Below, piece by piece: positions 32,204-41,180 of a stretch of DNA of 64,000 bases; positions within the stretch are counted from its first letter, which is position 1, and each line of letters starts with the position of its first letter. The position numbers and the translations under genes are program-made. Source of the stretch: Actinomadura rudentiformis (lineage in GTDB: Bacteria > Actinomycetota > Actinomycetes > Streptosporangiales > Streptosporangiaceae); the NCBI RefSeq assembly GCF_008923185.1, contig NZ_WBMT01000022.1:1-64000 (forward strand), given 5' to 3'. The notes under the pieces are model-generated. The model did no database searches. It was not told the origin of the DNA and saw nothing but the letters and a program-made list of their open reading frames with translations.

Positions 32204-34755
32204 TCGGGCAGTCTAGGTGCGGCCTTGCCGTCCGAATCGCCGTCCGCCTCCGAGACCTGCGCCTCTGAAACCTCTGACTCTGAGACCTCCGCCGCGCCAC
32301 CCGCCAGGTCGCCCACGGTGGCACCGACCGGCATGTCGACCGGCCCGCCCGCCGTGCCTCCTGCCGGGACGCTCGCCGGTTCGTCCCCCGGAGGGTCGGA
32401 AGGGGCGCCGGCAGGCTCGACGGGGGTGCCCGACCGCACGCCGGACGGCCCCGGCGGGAAGTCGTTCTCGACGGCCGCCTCGATCTCGGCCGGGGCGACG
32501 TCGATGATGTCCTCGATGGGCTCGTCCGGGACGAGCCAGACGGCGCCCATCGGGGGAACGCGCAGGACGGCCGAGGCGGGCTGGGCGTGCCAGGGCTCCT
32601 CGACGGCCTCGACCATGCCCAGGTTGCCGACGCCGCTGCCGCCGTACTCGAAGGCGTCGGTGTTGAGCACCTCACGCCACGGCCCGGCCTGCGGCAGGCC
32701 CAGCCGGTAGTTCTCATGCGGGTTGCCGGAGAAGTTGATCACGCAGGCCACCACCGGCGCACGTTCGTCTACGGCCGCCGCCGTGCCTTGGCGCAGGAAC
32801 GACAGCACGTTGCCGGCCGCGTCGTTGGCGTCGATCCAGTGGAAGCCCTCCGGCTCGTTGTCCCTCGTCCACAGCGCGGGATGGGCCCGGTAGGCGCGGT
32901 TGAGGTCACGGACGAGCCGCTGCACGCCGATATGGGCGGCGCCCTCGGCGGCGTTGTCCAGCAGCCACCAGTCGAGCGGGCGCTCCTCGGCCCACTCGGC
33001 GCCCTGGCCGAACTCGCCGCCCATGAAGAGCAGCTGCTTGCCCGGATGCGACCACATGTAGGCCAGCAGCACCCGCAGCCCGGCGAACTTCTGCCAGCTG
33101 TCCCCGGGCATCTTGCCCAGCAGCGACCCCTTCAGATGGACGACCTCGTCATGCGACAGAGGGAGCACGTAGTTCTCGGAGAACGCGTACACCAGCGAGA
33201 ACGTGATCTCCCCGTGGTGGTAGTGCCGGAAGACCGGCTCGTGCCGCAGGTACTCCAGGGTGTCGTGCATCCACCCCATGTTCCACTTGAACCCGAAGCC
33301 GAGCCCGCCGAGATGGGTGGGCCGGGTGACGCCGGGCCAGGCGGTCGACTCCTCGGCGATCGTCATGATCCCCGGATTGCGCTTGTAGGCCGTCGCGTTC
33401 ATCTCCTGGAGGAACGAGATGGCCTCCAGGTTCTCCCGGCCGCCGTAGATGTTGGGCGTCCACTGGCCCTCCTCGCGCGAGTAGTCGAGGTAGAGCATCG
33501 AGGCCACGGCGTCCACCCGCAGCCCGTCGACGTGGAACTCCTCCAGCCAGTAGCACGCGTTGGCCACCAGGAAGTTGCGCACCTCGGCACGGCCGAAGTT
33601 GAAGACCAGCGTGCCCCAGTCGGGGTGCTCTCCGCGGCCGGGGTCGGCGTGCTCGTACAGCGCCGTCCCGTCGAAGCGCGCCAGCGCCCACTCGTCCTTG
33701 GGGAAGTGCGCGGGCACCCAGTCGACGATGACGCCGATGCCCGCCTGGTGCAGCCGGTCGACCAGGTGCCGGAAGCCGTCGGGGTCCCCGAAGCGCGAGG
33801 TGGGCGCGTAGTAGGAGGTGACCTGGTAACCCCAGGACGGGCCGTACGGGTGCTCGGCGACGGGCAGGAACTCCACGTGCGTGAAGCCCATGTCGCGCAC
33901 GTACTCGGTGAGCTCGTCGGCCAGCTCCCGGTAGCCGAGGCCGGGACGCCACGAGCCGAGATGCACCTCGTACGCGCTCGTCGGCTCGGAGATCCAGGAA
34001 CGCTCCTTGCGCCGGTCCATCCAGTCGCCGTCGCCCCACTCGTACGACGAGGTGAAGACGCGCGACCCGGTGGCCGGGGGCGTCTCGGTGGCCTGCGCCA
34101 TCGGGTCGGCCTTGGCCCGCCACACCCCGTCCGCGCCGAGGATCTCGTACTTGTAGACGGCGCCGTCGGCGACCTCGGGGACGAAGATCTCCCATACCCC
34201 CGTCGACCCCAGCGACCGCATCGGATGGGCCCGTCCGTCCCAGTGGTTGAAGTCGCCTATCACCCGGATGCCCCGCGCGGTGGGGGCCCAGACCGAGAAC
34301 CCGGTGCCTGTCACGGCCCCGAACGCGGAGGCGTAGGTGCGGACGCGCGCGCCCAGCGCCCGCCACAGCTCCTCGTGCCGCCCCTCGCTGATCAGGTGCA
34401 GATCCAGCTCACCGAGGGTGGGCACGTGGCGGTACGGATCGTCCTGGACGATCTCGGGCCCGCTCGCGTACCGGACCGCGAGCCGGTAGTCGGGGACGGC
34501 GAGCGGCGGCGCCTCCTGTCCGGATCCGGACAGTGAGGCCTCCGGAGGGAGTGTGACGACGAACACACCCTCGTGGAAATGGCGCATCGGATACCGGTCG
34601 CCGTCAGGCAGGACCACCTCGACGTTCTCCGCCATCGGGCGCAGCGCCCGGACCGTCACGCCGTCCCGGCCTGGATGGGCACCCAGGATGCCGTGTGGGT
34701 CGTGGTGGTCTCCGCCGACGAGCCGGTCGATCTCAGCGCGCGTCACCCGTGCCAT
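32200..34755 (-). CDS. glgB: 1,4-alpha-glucan branching enzyme GlgB
   Basis: 851 aa GH13 enzyme forming alpha-1,6 branches. N-terminal CBM48-like region with HHDPHGILGAHP and GFSVWAPTARGIRVIGDFNHWDG. Catalytic (beta/alpha)8 barrel with conserved regions DWVPAHFPKD, DGLRVDAVASMLY (nucleophile Asp), TIAEESTAWPGVT (Glu) and LPLSHDEVVHLKGS. Family domains end near residue 745. A tail of about 105 residues rich in Pro, Gly, Ala, Glu and Ser follows, which is unusual. Normally adjacent to glgE-treS-mak; here 15.7 kb downstream of them. Confidence 0.95.
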   Translation of the reverse strand: MARVTRAEIDRLVGGDHHDPHGILGAHPGRDGVTVRALRPMAENVEVVLPDGDRYPMRHFHEGVFVVTLPPEASLSGSGQEAPPLAVPDYRLAVRYASGPEIVQDDPYRHVPTLGELDLHLISEGRHEELWRALGARVRTYASAFGAVTGTGFSVWAPTARGIRVIGDFNHWDGRAHPMRSLGSTGVWEIFVPEVADGAVYKYEILGADGVWRAKADPMAQATETPPATGSRVFTSSYEWGDGDWMDRRKERSWISEPTSAYEVHLGSWRPGLGYRELADELTEYVRDMGFTHVEFLPVAEHPYGPSWGYQVTSYYAPTSRFGDPDGFRHLVDRLHQAGIGVIVDWVPAHFPKDEWALARFDGTALYEHADPGRGEHPDWGTLVFNFGRAEVRNFLVANACYWLEEFHVDGLRVDAVASMLYLDYSREEGQWTPNIYGGRENLEAISFLQEMNATAYKRNPGIMTIAEESTAWPGVTRPTHLGGLGFGFKWNMGWMHDTLEYLRHEPVFRHYHHGEITFSLVYAFSENYVLPLSHDEVVHLKGSLLGKMPGDSWQKFAGLRVLLAYMWSHPGKQLLFMGGEFGQGAEWAEERPLDWWLLDNAAEGAAHIGVQRLVRDLNRAYRAHPALWTRDNEPEGFHWIDANDAAGNVLSFLRQGTAAAVDERAPVVACVINFSGNPHENYRLGLPQAGPWREVLNTDAFEYGGSGVGNLGMVEAVEEPWHAQPASAVLRVPPMGAVWLVPDEPIEDIIDVAPAEIEAAVENDFPPGPSGVRSGTPVEPAGAPSDPPGDEPASVPAGGTAGGPVDMPVGATVGDLAGGAAEVSESEVSEAQVSEADGDSDGKAAPRLPE

Positions 34756-34922
34756 GGATCCATGGCCTCCTCACCGCAGGGCATCAGACTTCGAAGGTAG
34801 GACTGCCCCGAGATCGCCGTCTCTCACTTCCCGGACCGGTCTGGTTTCGGAAGGCAACCTCCGTTCCTCTTCATGTGTCCCTAGAGGACAGAGCGCTGAA
34901 ACGTGAGTGATCGAGGTGCGGA

Positions 34923-35405
34923 GTGGATGCGGAATTCCGGGACTGGGCGGGTGTGCGGCTGCCTGCCCTGTTGCGGTACGCACATCTGCTGACCGGTGAT
35001 CCCCACCGGGCCGAGGACGTCGTGCAGACCGCCCTCACCAGGACGTTGCTGGGCTGGTCGCGCGTGCACCGCAAGGACGACCCCGAGGGCTACGTGCGCC
35101 GGACGATCCTCCGGCTGGTGATCAACGATCGGCGCCGCTCCTGGCGGGAGCATCTCACCGCGTCGCCGCCGGAGCCTCCGCCGCCACCACTGGCCGAGCC
35201 GGAGGAACGCTGGGCGATGCGGGCGGCGCTGGCGACGTTGCCGCCGCGGCAGCGGGCCGTGCTGGTGCTGCGCTACTACGAGGACATGTCGGAGGCGCAG
35301 ATCGCCGAGGCGCTCGGATGTTCGCAGGGCACGGTCAAGAGCCAGGCCAGCAAGGCGCTGGCCAAGCTGCGCGCCCACCTGAACGAGACGGAGGTGACGA
35401 AATGA
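34923..35405 (+). CDS. SigE-family ECF-like RNA polymerase sigma factor
   Basis: 160 aa. Region 2 is about residues 5-65 (LLRYAHLLTGDPHRAEDVVQTALTRTL and RRTILRLVINDRRR). Region 4 is about 105-155 (LPPRQRAVLVLRYYEDMSEAQIAEALGCSQGTVKSQASKALAKL). The layout matches the actinobacterial SigE-family ECF group. GTG 34923 is preceded by GAGGTG. The stop overlaps the ATG of the downstream membrane protein (ATGA), which suggests a sigma/anti-sigma-type pair. Confidence 0.9.
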   Translation: MDAEFRDWAGVRLPALLRYAHLLTGDPHRAEDVVQTALTRTLLGWSRVHRKDDPEGYVRRTILRLVINDRRRSWREHLTASPPEPPPPPLAEPEERWAMRAALATLPPRQRAVLVLRYYEDMSEAQIAEALGCSQGTVKSQASKALAKLRAHLNETEVTK

Positions 35406-36565
35406 GCGACTTCGACGAGAGGCTGCGTGCGACCCTTGCGGACGAGCGCTGGGCCCTTCCCGCCGACCTGGCCCTGCTGGACGGCGCCGAGGCCGGCGCC
35501 CGCCGTGTCCGCCGACGCAGGGCGGCCGGAGCCGTGCTGGGCACACTGGCCGCCGCCACCGCGGCCGTCCTCGCCTTCACGCTGGTCAGGGCCCCGGAGA
35601 GGGAGCCGCGCCCGCCGCGCCCAGTGACATCCATCACGCTGCCGGTGCCTGGCGGCGTCGCGCGGGAACTGGTCCTCACCCGAGACTCGCTCTACGTACT
35701 GGGCAAGTCCCACATCTATCGCATCGACCGGGCCACCCGCCGCGTCGCTGCGACCTCGCGGAAAGTGTCGGTGGCCGCACTGGACCTGGTCATGGTGGAG
35801 GGGACCCTGTGGGTCAGCGAGCGCCAGATAACGGGGAAGAGAGCTCGCAAGGACACCTTCAGCTTCCTCCACCGGCTCGACGCCCGGACCCTCCAATTTG
35901 GAGAGGCCATCCCCGTCCCGGGTGGGATGGCCAGGACCACGGCCGTCGCCGGAACCCTCTGGTCGCGAAGCGTCGACCGCTTTGGACGATGGACGTTCAC
36001 CCAGCGCGACCCGCGCGACGGCCGGGTCCTGGGAACCCTTCGGCCCCCGTGGAACTGCGGAAGCAACGCCGAGATCGCCGACATCGACCGCAAGGCCGGA
36101 ACGGCACTGATCTCGTGCTGGAAACCGGACGGGCAGGTGATCGCGACCCTCGACCTGACGACCGGCGGCGCGCGGGCCCAGCTCGGGGTGCAGGACGGCA
36201 CTCACGGCCTGACCCTGGGGACGAAGGGCATGGTCTGGTATCTGACCGACCACCTCACGCATGTGCGGATCCATCAGGTGGACGTCGCCACGATGCGGCA
36301 GCGGCCGGGAGGAGACCTGGCCGCCGTTCGCCCCGCGCCGCCCGACCTGCTGACCGGCGTCGGCGGCAGGCTGTGGCTCCGGTCGCCGAAGCAGGGTGCG
36401 CTGACCTGTTACGACGGGGCCACCGGCCGGAGGCTGGCCTCCTACGCGATGCCTCGGAACGCCGGGAGCCTGCCGGTGGCAGGTGACGAGGGCACGTTCG
36501 TCCACGCGAGCGGCGGCACGATCACGATCATGTCCGGCACGGACGGGTGCCTGGCCGGCGGTTAG
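35402..36565 (+). CDS. Membrane-anchored beta-propeller protein, possible anti-sigma factor
   Basis: 387 aa. A short cytoplasmic N-terminus (about 45 residues, SDFDERLRATLADERWALPADLALL) and one membrane helix near residues 46-63 (AGAVLGTLAAATAAVLAFTL) precede an external domain of WD/PQQ-like repeats (YVLGKSHIYRIDRATRRV, LHRLDARTLQF, VIATLDLTTGG, CYDGATGRRL). Coupled to the sigma gene, so it may sequester that factor, with the propeller as sensor. No zinc-binding HxxxCxxC anti-sigma motif is visible. The stop overlaps the convergent GNAT stop by four bases (TTAG). Confidence 0.75.
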   Translation: MSDFDERLRATLADERWALPADLALLDGAEAGARRVRRRRAAGAVLGTLAAATAAVLAFTLVRAPEREPRPPRPVTSITLPVPGGVARELVLTRDSLYVLGKSHIYRIDRATRRVAATSRKVSVAALDLVMVEGTLWVSERQITGKRARKDTFSFLHRLDARTLQFGEAIPVPGGMARTTAVAGTLWSRSVDRFGRWTFTQRDPRDGRVLGTLRPPWNCGSNAEIADIDRKAGTALISCWKPDGQVIATLDLTTGGARAQLGVQDGTHGLTLGTKGMVWYLTDHLTHVRIHQVDVATMRQRPGGDLAAVRPAPPDLLTGVGGRLWLRSPKQGALTCYDGATGRRLASYAMPRNAGSLPVAGDEGTFVHASGGTITIMSGTDGCLAGG

Positions 36566-37725
36566 ACGAGGAAGGAGAACGCGGCGGCGGTCTCGGAGAC
36601 CTCGCCACCGGCCGGCAGGGCGGCGACGCCGAGCATGCCGCGGCGTTTCCGCGATCGCCATTCGCCGATGCGCCGCATGGTGCGGTCGGCCATCCCGTAC
36701 AGCGTCTTGTTGTTGAGGATCATGTCGCGCGCGCGGGCGACCGGCTCGTGGCGGAGCCAGTGGGCCGCGCCGGCGGCCGACGGGCGGCGGACGACGCCCT
36801 CGGAGACCTCGTGCGACCGGGTCTGCAGCTCCTGCTTGTAGCGCCAGCCGATGGAGGGGCCCATGTCGATCTGCTGGACGCCGAGGGCGGCGGCCTCCTC
36901 GGCCATGTGCAGGTGAAGTATCAGGCCCGGGGAGTATTTGGCGAACTCCGGGTCGTACACCGGGAACCACGTGACGAGCGTGTGATCGCTGCGCAGCCCG
37001 AAGTGCCCCGCGACGGGACGCCCGTCGGCGTACACCATGGAGAGCGAACCGGCGAAGTGCTCGTCGTGGGTCTGGTGCAGGCGCTCGACGAGCTCGGTGA
37101 CCCACGGCTTGGCGAAACGGTCGGCGCGGCCCATCGCGCGGTACTGGTCGGACTTCCACGCGCGGACGAGCGCCAGCGAGGACTCGTCGCGCACATCGAA
37201 GGCGAACGAGACCTCGCCGATGTCGCGGCCGAGCTTGCGCTCCTTGTACCGCGTCTGCTTGACGACCTTGGAACCCTTCGCCTTCAGGTCGCCCGTGAAG
37301 CCGTCGAAGCCGCCGCTGAGGTCCATCACGGCCGACTCGAGCCGCTTGGTGGCGTAGGGGGCGAACCACGGCTGGTCACCGACGAGCGTGCCGAACTCCC
37401 AGGCGGCGAGGCCGCAGTCCTGAAGCAGCCGCCGAGCGTCCAGCTTCAGGCCGGGAACGTGCACCAGGCCCTGGCCGAGGGACAGCCAGCCGCCGATCGC
37501 GCCCGCGGTGGTGCGGCCGTGCATTTCGAACGGGAAGAAGCCGACGATGTCGGAGCCGTCGCGGAGCACGGCCACGCGGGCGCCGTCGATGACGTGGTCG
37601 ACCGCGAGCGAATAGCCCGCCGACAGGAACGGGTTGGCCAGATGCGGCAGGTCCATCTGCATCTTGCGCCAGGCGGTGAGCTCGGTGTCGCCGAGCTCTC
37701 GCGGACGGATGACGGATACGTCCAT
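36562..37725 (-). CDS. GNAT-fold (CelD/FemX-like) acyl- or aminoacyltransferase, paralogue 1
   Basis: 387 aa Acetyltransf_6-type protein. Core: GFFPFEMHGRTTAGAIGG, FAPYATKRLESAVMDLSGGFDGF, KQTRYKERKLGRDIGEV, WKSDQYRAMGRADRFAKPW, GHFGLRSDHTLVTWFPVYDPEFAKYSPG. Such proteins acylate or aminoacylate cell-surface glycans or peptidoglycan precursors. The core sequence is closely similar to the gene at 47982. ATG 37725 has AGGAGA upstream. Third gene of a unit with a glycosidase and a P450. Confidence 0.83.
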   Translation of the reverse strand: MDVSVIRPRELGDTELTAWRKMQMDLPHLANPFLSAGYSLAVDHVIDGARVAVLRDGSDIVGFFPFEMHGRTTAGAIGGWLSLGQGLVHVPGLKLDARRLLQDCGLAAWEFGTLVGDQPWFAPYATKRLESAVMDLSGGFDGFTGDLKAKGSKVVKQTRYKERKLGRDIGEVSFAFDVRDESSLALVRAWKSDQYRAMGRADRFAKPWVTELVERLHQTHDEHFAGSLSMVYADGRPVAGHFGLRSDHTLVTWFPVYDPEFAKYSPGLILHLHMAEEAAALGVQQIDMGPSIGWRYKQELQTRSHEVSEGVVRRPSAAGAAHWLRHEPVARARDMILNNKTLYGMADRTMRRIGEWRSRKRRGMLGVAALPAGGEVSETAAAFSFLV

Positions 37726-37758
37726 TGGGTCTCCTGTTAGCGGCCGTGACGAGAGCCG

Positions 37759-39039
37759 TTATCGGGAAAAGGTGAAGGGAAGGCGCGTGATGCCGTTGTC
37801 GAAGTTCGACAGCAGGTAGTCGGGCTCTCCGGCGGCGCGCAGGCCGGGCAGCCGGGTGAACAGCTCGCGGAACATGATCTTGAGCTCCATGCGGGCGAGG
37901 TTCGCGCCGAGGCACAGGTGCGGGCCCGGGCCGCCGAACGCGACGTGCTTGTTGGGCTCGCGGGTGATGTCGAAGACATCGGGGTCCTTGAACGCCGCCG
38001 GATCGCGGTTGGCGGCCGGATAGAACAGCACGACCTTGTCACCGGCCCGGAACGGGTGGCCGCCGAGCTCGTAGTCCGTGGTCACCGTCCGCCGGAACTG
38101 GATGATCGGTGACACGTAGCGGACGAGCTCCTCGATCGCGCCGCCGATGTGGGTGTCGTAGTCGGCCAGGAGCAGGTCGCGCTGGTCCGGATGGTCGGTG
38201 AAGAGCTTCAAGCCGTGCGTGAGCGTGTTGCGGGTGGTCTCGTTGCCCGCCACCAGCAGCAGGTCGAAGAACGAGCCGAGCTCGCGGATCGACAGCCGTT
38301 CGCCGTCGGGATTGGCGTTGACCAGCGCCGACACCAGGTCGTCGGCGGGACGCTCGCGCCGGATCCGGCCGAGCCTGGCGACCAGCCGGTGCAGGTCGAC
38401 GATGGCCGTGAGGTTGCCGTAGAGCAGCCGGAGCGTGCGGGGGCTGGCCAGCGAGCCGCGGACGCCCGAGTACTCGGTCATGGCGTCCACGCGCGACAGC
38501 ACGTACGGCCGGGTCTTCTCGGGGATGCCCATCATCGCGCAGATGACCGCGAGCTGGAACGGAGCGGAGACCTGCCCGACGAAGTCCCGCGGCCCCTCCT
38601 CGACCACCCGGTCGACGATGCGGGTCGCGATCGCCTGGACCTCGTCCTCGATCTTGGCCAGCGTCCGGGGGGTGAAAGCGCGGAACACGATCCGCCGGAG
38701 CCGGGCGTGCGCCGGGTCGTCCATGTTGATCATCGGAGTGCCGAACAGCTTGGCCAGCCAGGGCGGCGGTTCGGGCGAGGTGGCCGCCGGCTCGCTGGAG
38801 AAGACCTTGGCGTTCCGGCTGGCCTCGACGACGTCGGCGTGCCTGACCAGGGCGTGGAAGCCCTTGCCGGCGCGGATGAACGGGACCCGCGGCTCGGCGA
38901 AGTAGACGGGCGTCTCGAGTGCCCGGAGCCGGGCGAAGTCGGCCAGCCGCGCCTCGTGCGGCCGGTCCCAGAACGCCATGTCCACCAGGTCGATGCCGAG
39001 CTCGCGCGCCTTGGCGGTTGACGGGGGCTGGACGGTCAT
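37759..39039 (-). CDS. Cytochrome P450
   Basis: 426 aa class-I bacterial P450. I-helix LLLVAGNETTRN (acid-alcohol pair substituted as Glu-Thr), K-helix ExxR in EELVRY, RRTVTTDYELGG, and heme loop AFGGPGPHLCLGANLAR with the ligand Cys. ATG 39039 overlaps the stop of the upstream glycosidase gene (ATGA) and is preferred over GTG 39051. No ferredoxin or ferredoxin reductase gene is adjacent. Its place in a glycan cluster is unusual; it may hydroxylate a lipid carrier or an acyl group. Substrate unknown. Confidence 0.93.
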   Translation of the reverse strand: MTVQPPSTAKARELGIDLVDMAFWDRPHEARLADFARLRALETPVYFAEPRVPFIRAGKGFHALVRHADVVEASRNAKVFSSEPAATSPEPPPWLAKLFGTPMINMDDPAHARLRRIVFRAFTPRTLAKIEDEVQAIATRIVDRVVEEGPRDFVGQVSAPFQLAVICAMMGIPEKTRPYVLSRVDAMTEYSGVRGSLASPRTLRLLYGNLTAIVDLHRLVARLGRIRRERPADDLVSALVNANPDGERLSIRELGSFFDLLLVAGNETTRNTLTHGLKLFTDHPDQRDLLLADYDTHIGGAIEELVRYVSPIIQFRRTVTTDYELGGHPFRAGDKVVLFYPAANRDPAAFKDPDVFDITREPNKHVAFGGPGPHLCLGANLARMELKIMFRELFTRLPGLRAAGEPDYLLSNFDNGITRLPFTFSR

Positions 39040-40466
39040 CTGCTGATCCACTTCACCTCGTACGGGCCGAGGGCGAGCGGGCTGCCCTCAAGCTGGGTCT
39101 GCGCGGGCTGCGCGGTGGTGTTGACAGCGACGATCTGCCGCTGCTGCGCCAGGACGCGTACCGCCGGGTTGGTCGACTTGACGTCGGTGAGCGCGGTGCC
39201 GGGCGGGAACCAGCGGGCGAAGTTCTGCAACATCCCGAGCGTCGGGGTGGCGGCGCCGCCGCCGGCGGTGCCCGACCACAGGCAGCCGGCGCAGTCGGCG
39301 GTGGTCGCGGTCTGCGGGCTCCAGTAGTAGGCGCTGGCCGCGCCTCCGCGGACGAACTCCATCATGGCCGCCGTGTGCACCGCGCCGCGGCGCTCGTCGG
39401 TCCAGTCGGACGGCACCGGCTCGACGTACCACTCGGCCCACCACACGGGCAGGCCCTTGCCGAGGGCCCGCAACCATCTGGTCACCTCGGAGAACTTCGA
39501 CAGCACCTGGAACTCGTTCAGGCGGATCTCCTTCTGGACGGGCATGCTGTGCCCGTCGACCACGAGGAAGTCGGCGCCCTTCTTGTGCTTCATCCAGTAT
39601 TTGATCGCGTCGAGATCGCGCTGATCCATGCTTCCCCAGGAGCCGGTCACCTCTGAAGGGCCGGTTTGGCGGCCGGGGGCGTTGCTGTTCAGGACCATGT
39701 ACGGCCCGCCCACCTTGATATCTTTATTAACCTTTTTTAGAGCGGCATAGACCTTGTTGTAGAGCTTGGTGTAACCCTCGTAGTCCCACCGATTGCGGCG
39801 TGGGTTCCAGAATCCCTTGAACTCGTTCCAGACCGCGTAGTAGCGCACGTCTGGATAACGCTTGGCGACCGCCGCCGCGAGCTTGGCGAAGTCGTCGAAA
39901 CGCTTGGGCTCAACGGCCAGTTCGAGCCGGCTCCAGTCGGTCTTGCCCGCCGGGCCGCCCTTCATCCAGTCGGGGGCGCAGCAGAGCGTGATGATCGGGG
40001 TCCCCTTCGTCTGCCGGATGGTCGCCATGCGCCGGTCGAGAGAGTTCCAGTTGAACTCACCCGGGCGCGGCAGCGGGTTGTCGACGCCCCAGCCCATGAT
40101 GGGTGTGACCTGCGGCATCGGCTGCGCGGTCAGATCGACGAGCGCCTGCTGCGGGCCCTGCTGATAGTCCACGGTGTTCTGCGTGTGGGTGAACCCCCAG
40201 GCGGGCCATCCGCTGGAGGCCCCGGCGCCGACCCTGGTCGCCGGCTCGGCGGGCGCGCTCACCGCGGGCTCGTCTCCGCCCGGTCGCCATCCGGTCACCA
40301 CGAGAAAGATCGTCGAGGTCAGCAGGCCGGCGAGGGCGGCGACGAGCGCGATGAGGATCAGGCGCCGCCGGGGGCCGCCATGGCGGCTGTGGCGACCGTG
40401 ACGATTGCGGAGCAACGCCGGACGGTCTGAGGCGCGGCTCAGTCTCGTCTGCGGGTGGACATCCAA
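39036..40466 (-). CDS. Membrane-anchored glycoside hydrolase, GH39/GH5-like (clan A)
   Basis: 476 aa. Basic N-terminus, one membrane helix at about residues 36-57 (LILIALVAALAGLLTSTIFLVV), a Pro/Ala linker, then a TIM-barrel domain. Predicted acid/base Glu in YYAVWNEFKGFW and nucleophile Glu in PVWWAEWYVEP; GHSMPVQKEIR lies between. It probably trims or cleaves an exported polysaccharide, as do glycosidases in EPS operons. The TTG start at 40466 is chosen because AGGAGG lies 7 bases upstream. Coupled to the P450 gene (ATGA). Confidence 0.82.
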   Translation of the reverse strand: MDVHPQTRLSRASDRPALLRNRHGRHSRHGGPRRRLILIALVAALAGLLTSTIFLVVTGWRPGGDEPAVSAPAEPATRVGAGASSGWPAWGFTHTQNTVDYQQGPQQALVDLTAQPMPQVTPIMGWGVDNPLPRPGEFNWNSLDRRMATIRQTKGTPIITLCCAPDWMKGGPAGKTDWSRLELAVEPKRFDDFAKLAAAVAKRYPDVRYYAVWNEFKGFWNPRRNRWDYEGYTKLYNKVYAALKKVNKDIKVGGPYMVLNSNAPGRQTGPSEVTGSWGSMDQRDLDAIKYWMKHKKGADFLVVDGHSMPVQKEIRLNEFQVLSKFSEVTRWLRALGKGLPVWWAEWYVEPVPSDWTDERRGAVHTAAMMEFVRGGAASAYYWSPQTATTADCAGCLWSGTAGGGAATPTLGMLQNFARWFPPGTALTDVKSTNPAVRVLAQQRQIVAVNTTAQPAQTQLEGSPLALGPYEVKWISR

Positions 40467-40747
40467 AGGGCCCTCCTGGAAAGGGGCGGCCTGGGGTGCA
40501 CCGGCAAGCAATCCGGCACAACTGTTAGAACGCCAGAAAGAGGTTGTGAGTTCACGAGCTCAGCGAAGTTTCCCGTGATATCTGCCTTACCTCTGGAGTT
40601 CCGTGCGAACAACCGCCGAAGCATAAAGATCTCTCACAGAGAGTGGCCGGAAGGGGACAAGTGCCACATTGGGGGTTTCGGACCGCGCCACCCGGCTCGC
40701 GCCCTTAAAAGAAAATGTGACGGCCGTAAGCCCGTGCCGGGATCGGC

Positions 40748-40806
40748 GACCGCACGGGCGGCACGACACTGTGTCGGGGGCCGCGCCAAGTGCCGTCCGT
40801 GCGGTC
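40748..40806. ncRNA. Long hairpin with nested palindrome (possible structured leader or small RNA)
   Basis: Two 17-base arms, gaccgcacgggcggcac at 40748-40764 and gtgccgtccgtgcggtc at 40790-40806, pair fully with one G-T. The 25-base loop contains a second dyad, cgacac-t-gtgtcg (40764-40776). No reading frame explains this. On the minus strand it would lie about 280 bases before the glycosidase start. Confidence 0.45.
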
Positions 40807-40858
40807 ACGTCCTGCTGGCCGGGTGGGTGACATCAACCCCACCGACCAGGCCTCCACT

Positions 40859-40882
40859 CCTGTGTCACCTCAGCGACACAGG
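40859..40882. promoter_or_regulatory. Inverted repeat cctgtgtc-N8-gacacagg
   Basis: Perfect 8-bp arms with an 8-base spacer, just beyond the terminator of the 72-aa gene. Suitable size for a dimeric regulator or a second terminator stem. Confidence 0.4.
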
Positions 40883-40906
40883 TCCCTTCCGTACCGGAAA
40901 CGACCG

Positions 40907-40940
40907 CGGCCCGGTCCGCCCCCGTCGACGGACCGGGCCG
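40907..40940 (-). terminator. Terminator hairpin downstream of the 72-aa gene
   Basis: Perfect 12-bp GC stem cggcccggtccg / cggaccgggccg with a 10-base loop, 21 bases after the stop of the minus-strand 72-aa gene. No T-run, as is common in actinomycetes. Confidence 0.75.
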
Positions 40941-40961
40941 TCCGGCCTCCCGATCCCCGCA

Positions 40962-41180
40962 TCAGTTCCCCTCACGGTCCTTGCGCGTCTGTTCGGCGAG
41001 GAGCTCGCGCAGCCCCTCGGAGTCGTCGGCGGCGACCGTCATCGCGTATCCCGCCTGGAGTTGGGCGTCCGTGAGGTCTCCACTGCGCGTGGCGTACCAG
41101 CGACCGGCGTCGCTGCGCCAGACCAGCCACCCGGGATGGTCCGACTCGATGGCCGCCTTCAACTCGTCGAAGTCGCCCAT
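40962..41180 (-). CDS. Small hypothetical protein next to GntR
   Basis: 72 aa acidic soluble protein (MGDFDELKAAIESDHPGW, WRSDAGRWYATRSGDLTDAQ, ending ELLAEQTRKDREGN). I do not recognise a named family. Its Trp/Tyr-rich centre resembles small actinobacterial proteins that often sit beside GntR regulators. ATG 41180 has AAGGA upstream. Divergent from the GntR gene across 148 bases, and followed by a strong terminator, so it is a monocistronic unit. Confidence 0.72.
   Translation of the reverse strand: MGDFDELKAAIESDHPGWLVWRSDAGRWYATRSGDLTDAQLQAGYAMTVAADDSEGLRELLAEQTRKDREGN

Larger units (their letters stand above)
40467..40961. other. 495-base non-coding region with several strong hairpins
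   Basis: No plausible gene. It should hold the promoter of the glycosidase-P450-GNAT unit (minus strand) and the terminator of the 72-aa gene. Three separate dyads (40748-40806, 40859-40882, 40907-40940) are listed individually. The GC content drops near 40505-40720, which fits a promoter region. Confidence 0.6.

Noticed and set aside
32587..34536. 649-codon plus-strand frame opposite glgB
   Set aside because: Antisense of conserved GH13 coding sequence with low-complexity composition.
34752..34765. Perfect 14-bp palindrome ccatggatccatgg at the glgB start
   Set aside because: It overlaps the start codon and is built from two overlapping short palindromic words. A regulatory role cannot be argued from one copy.
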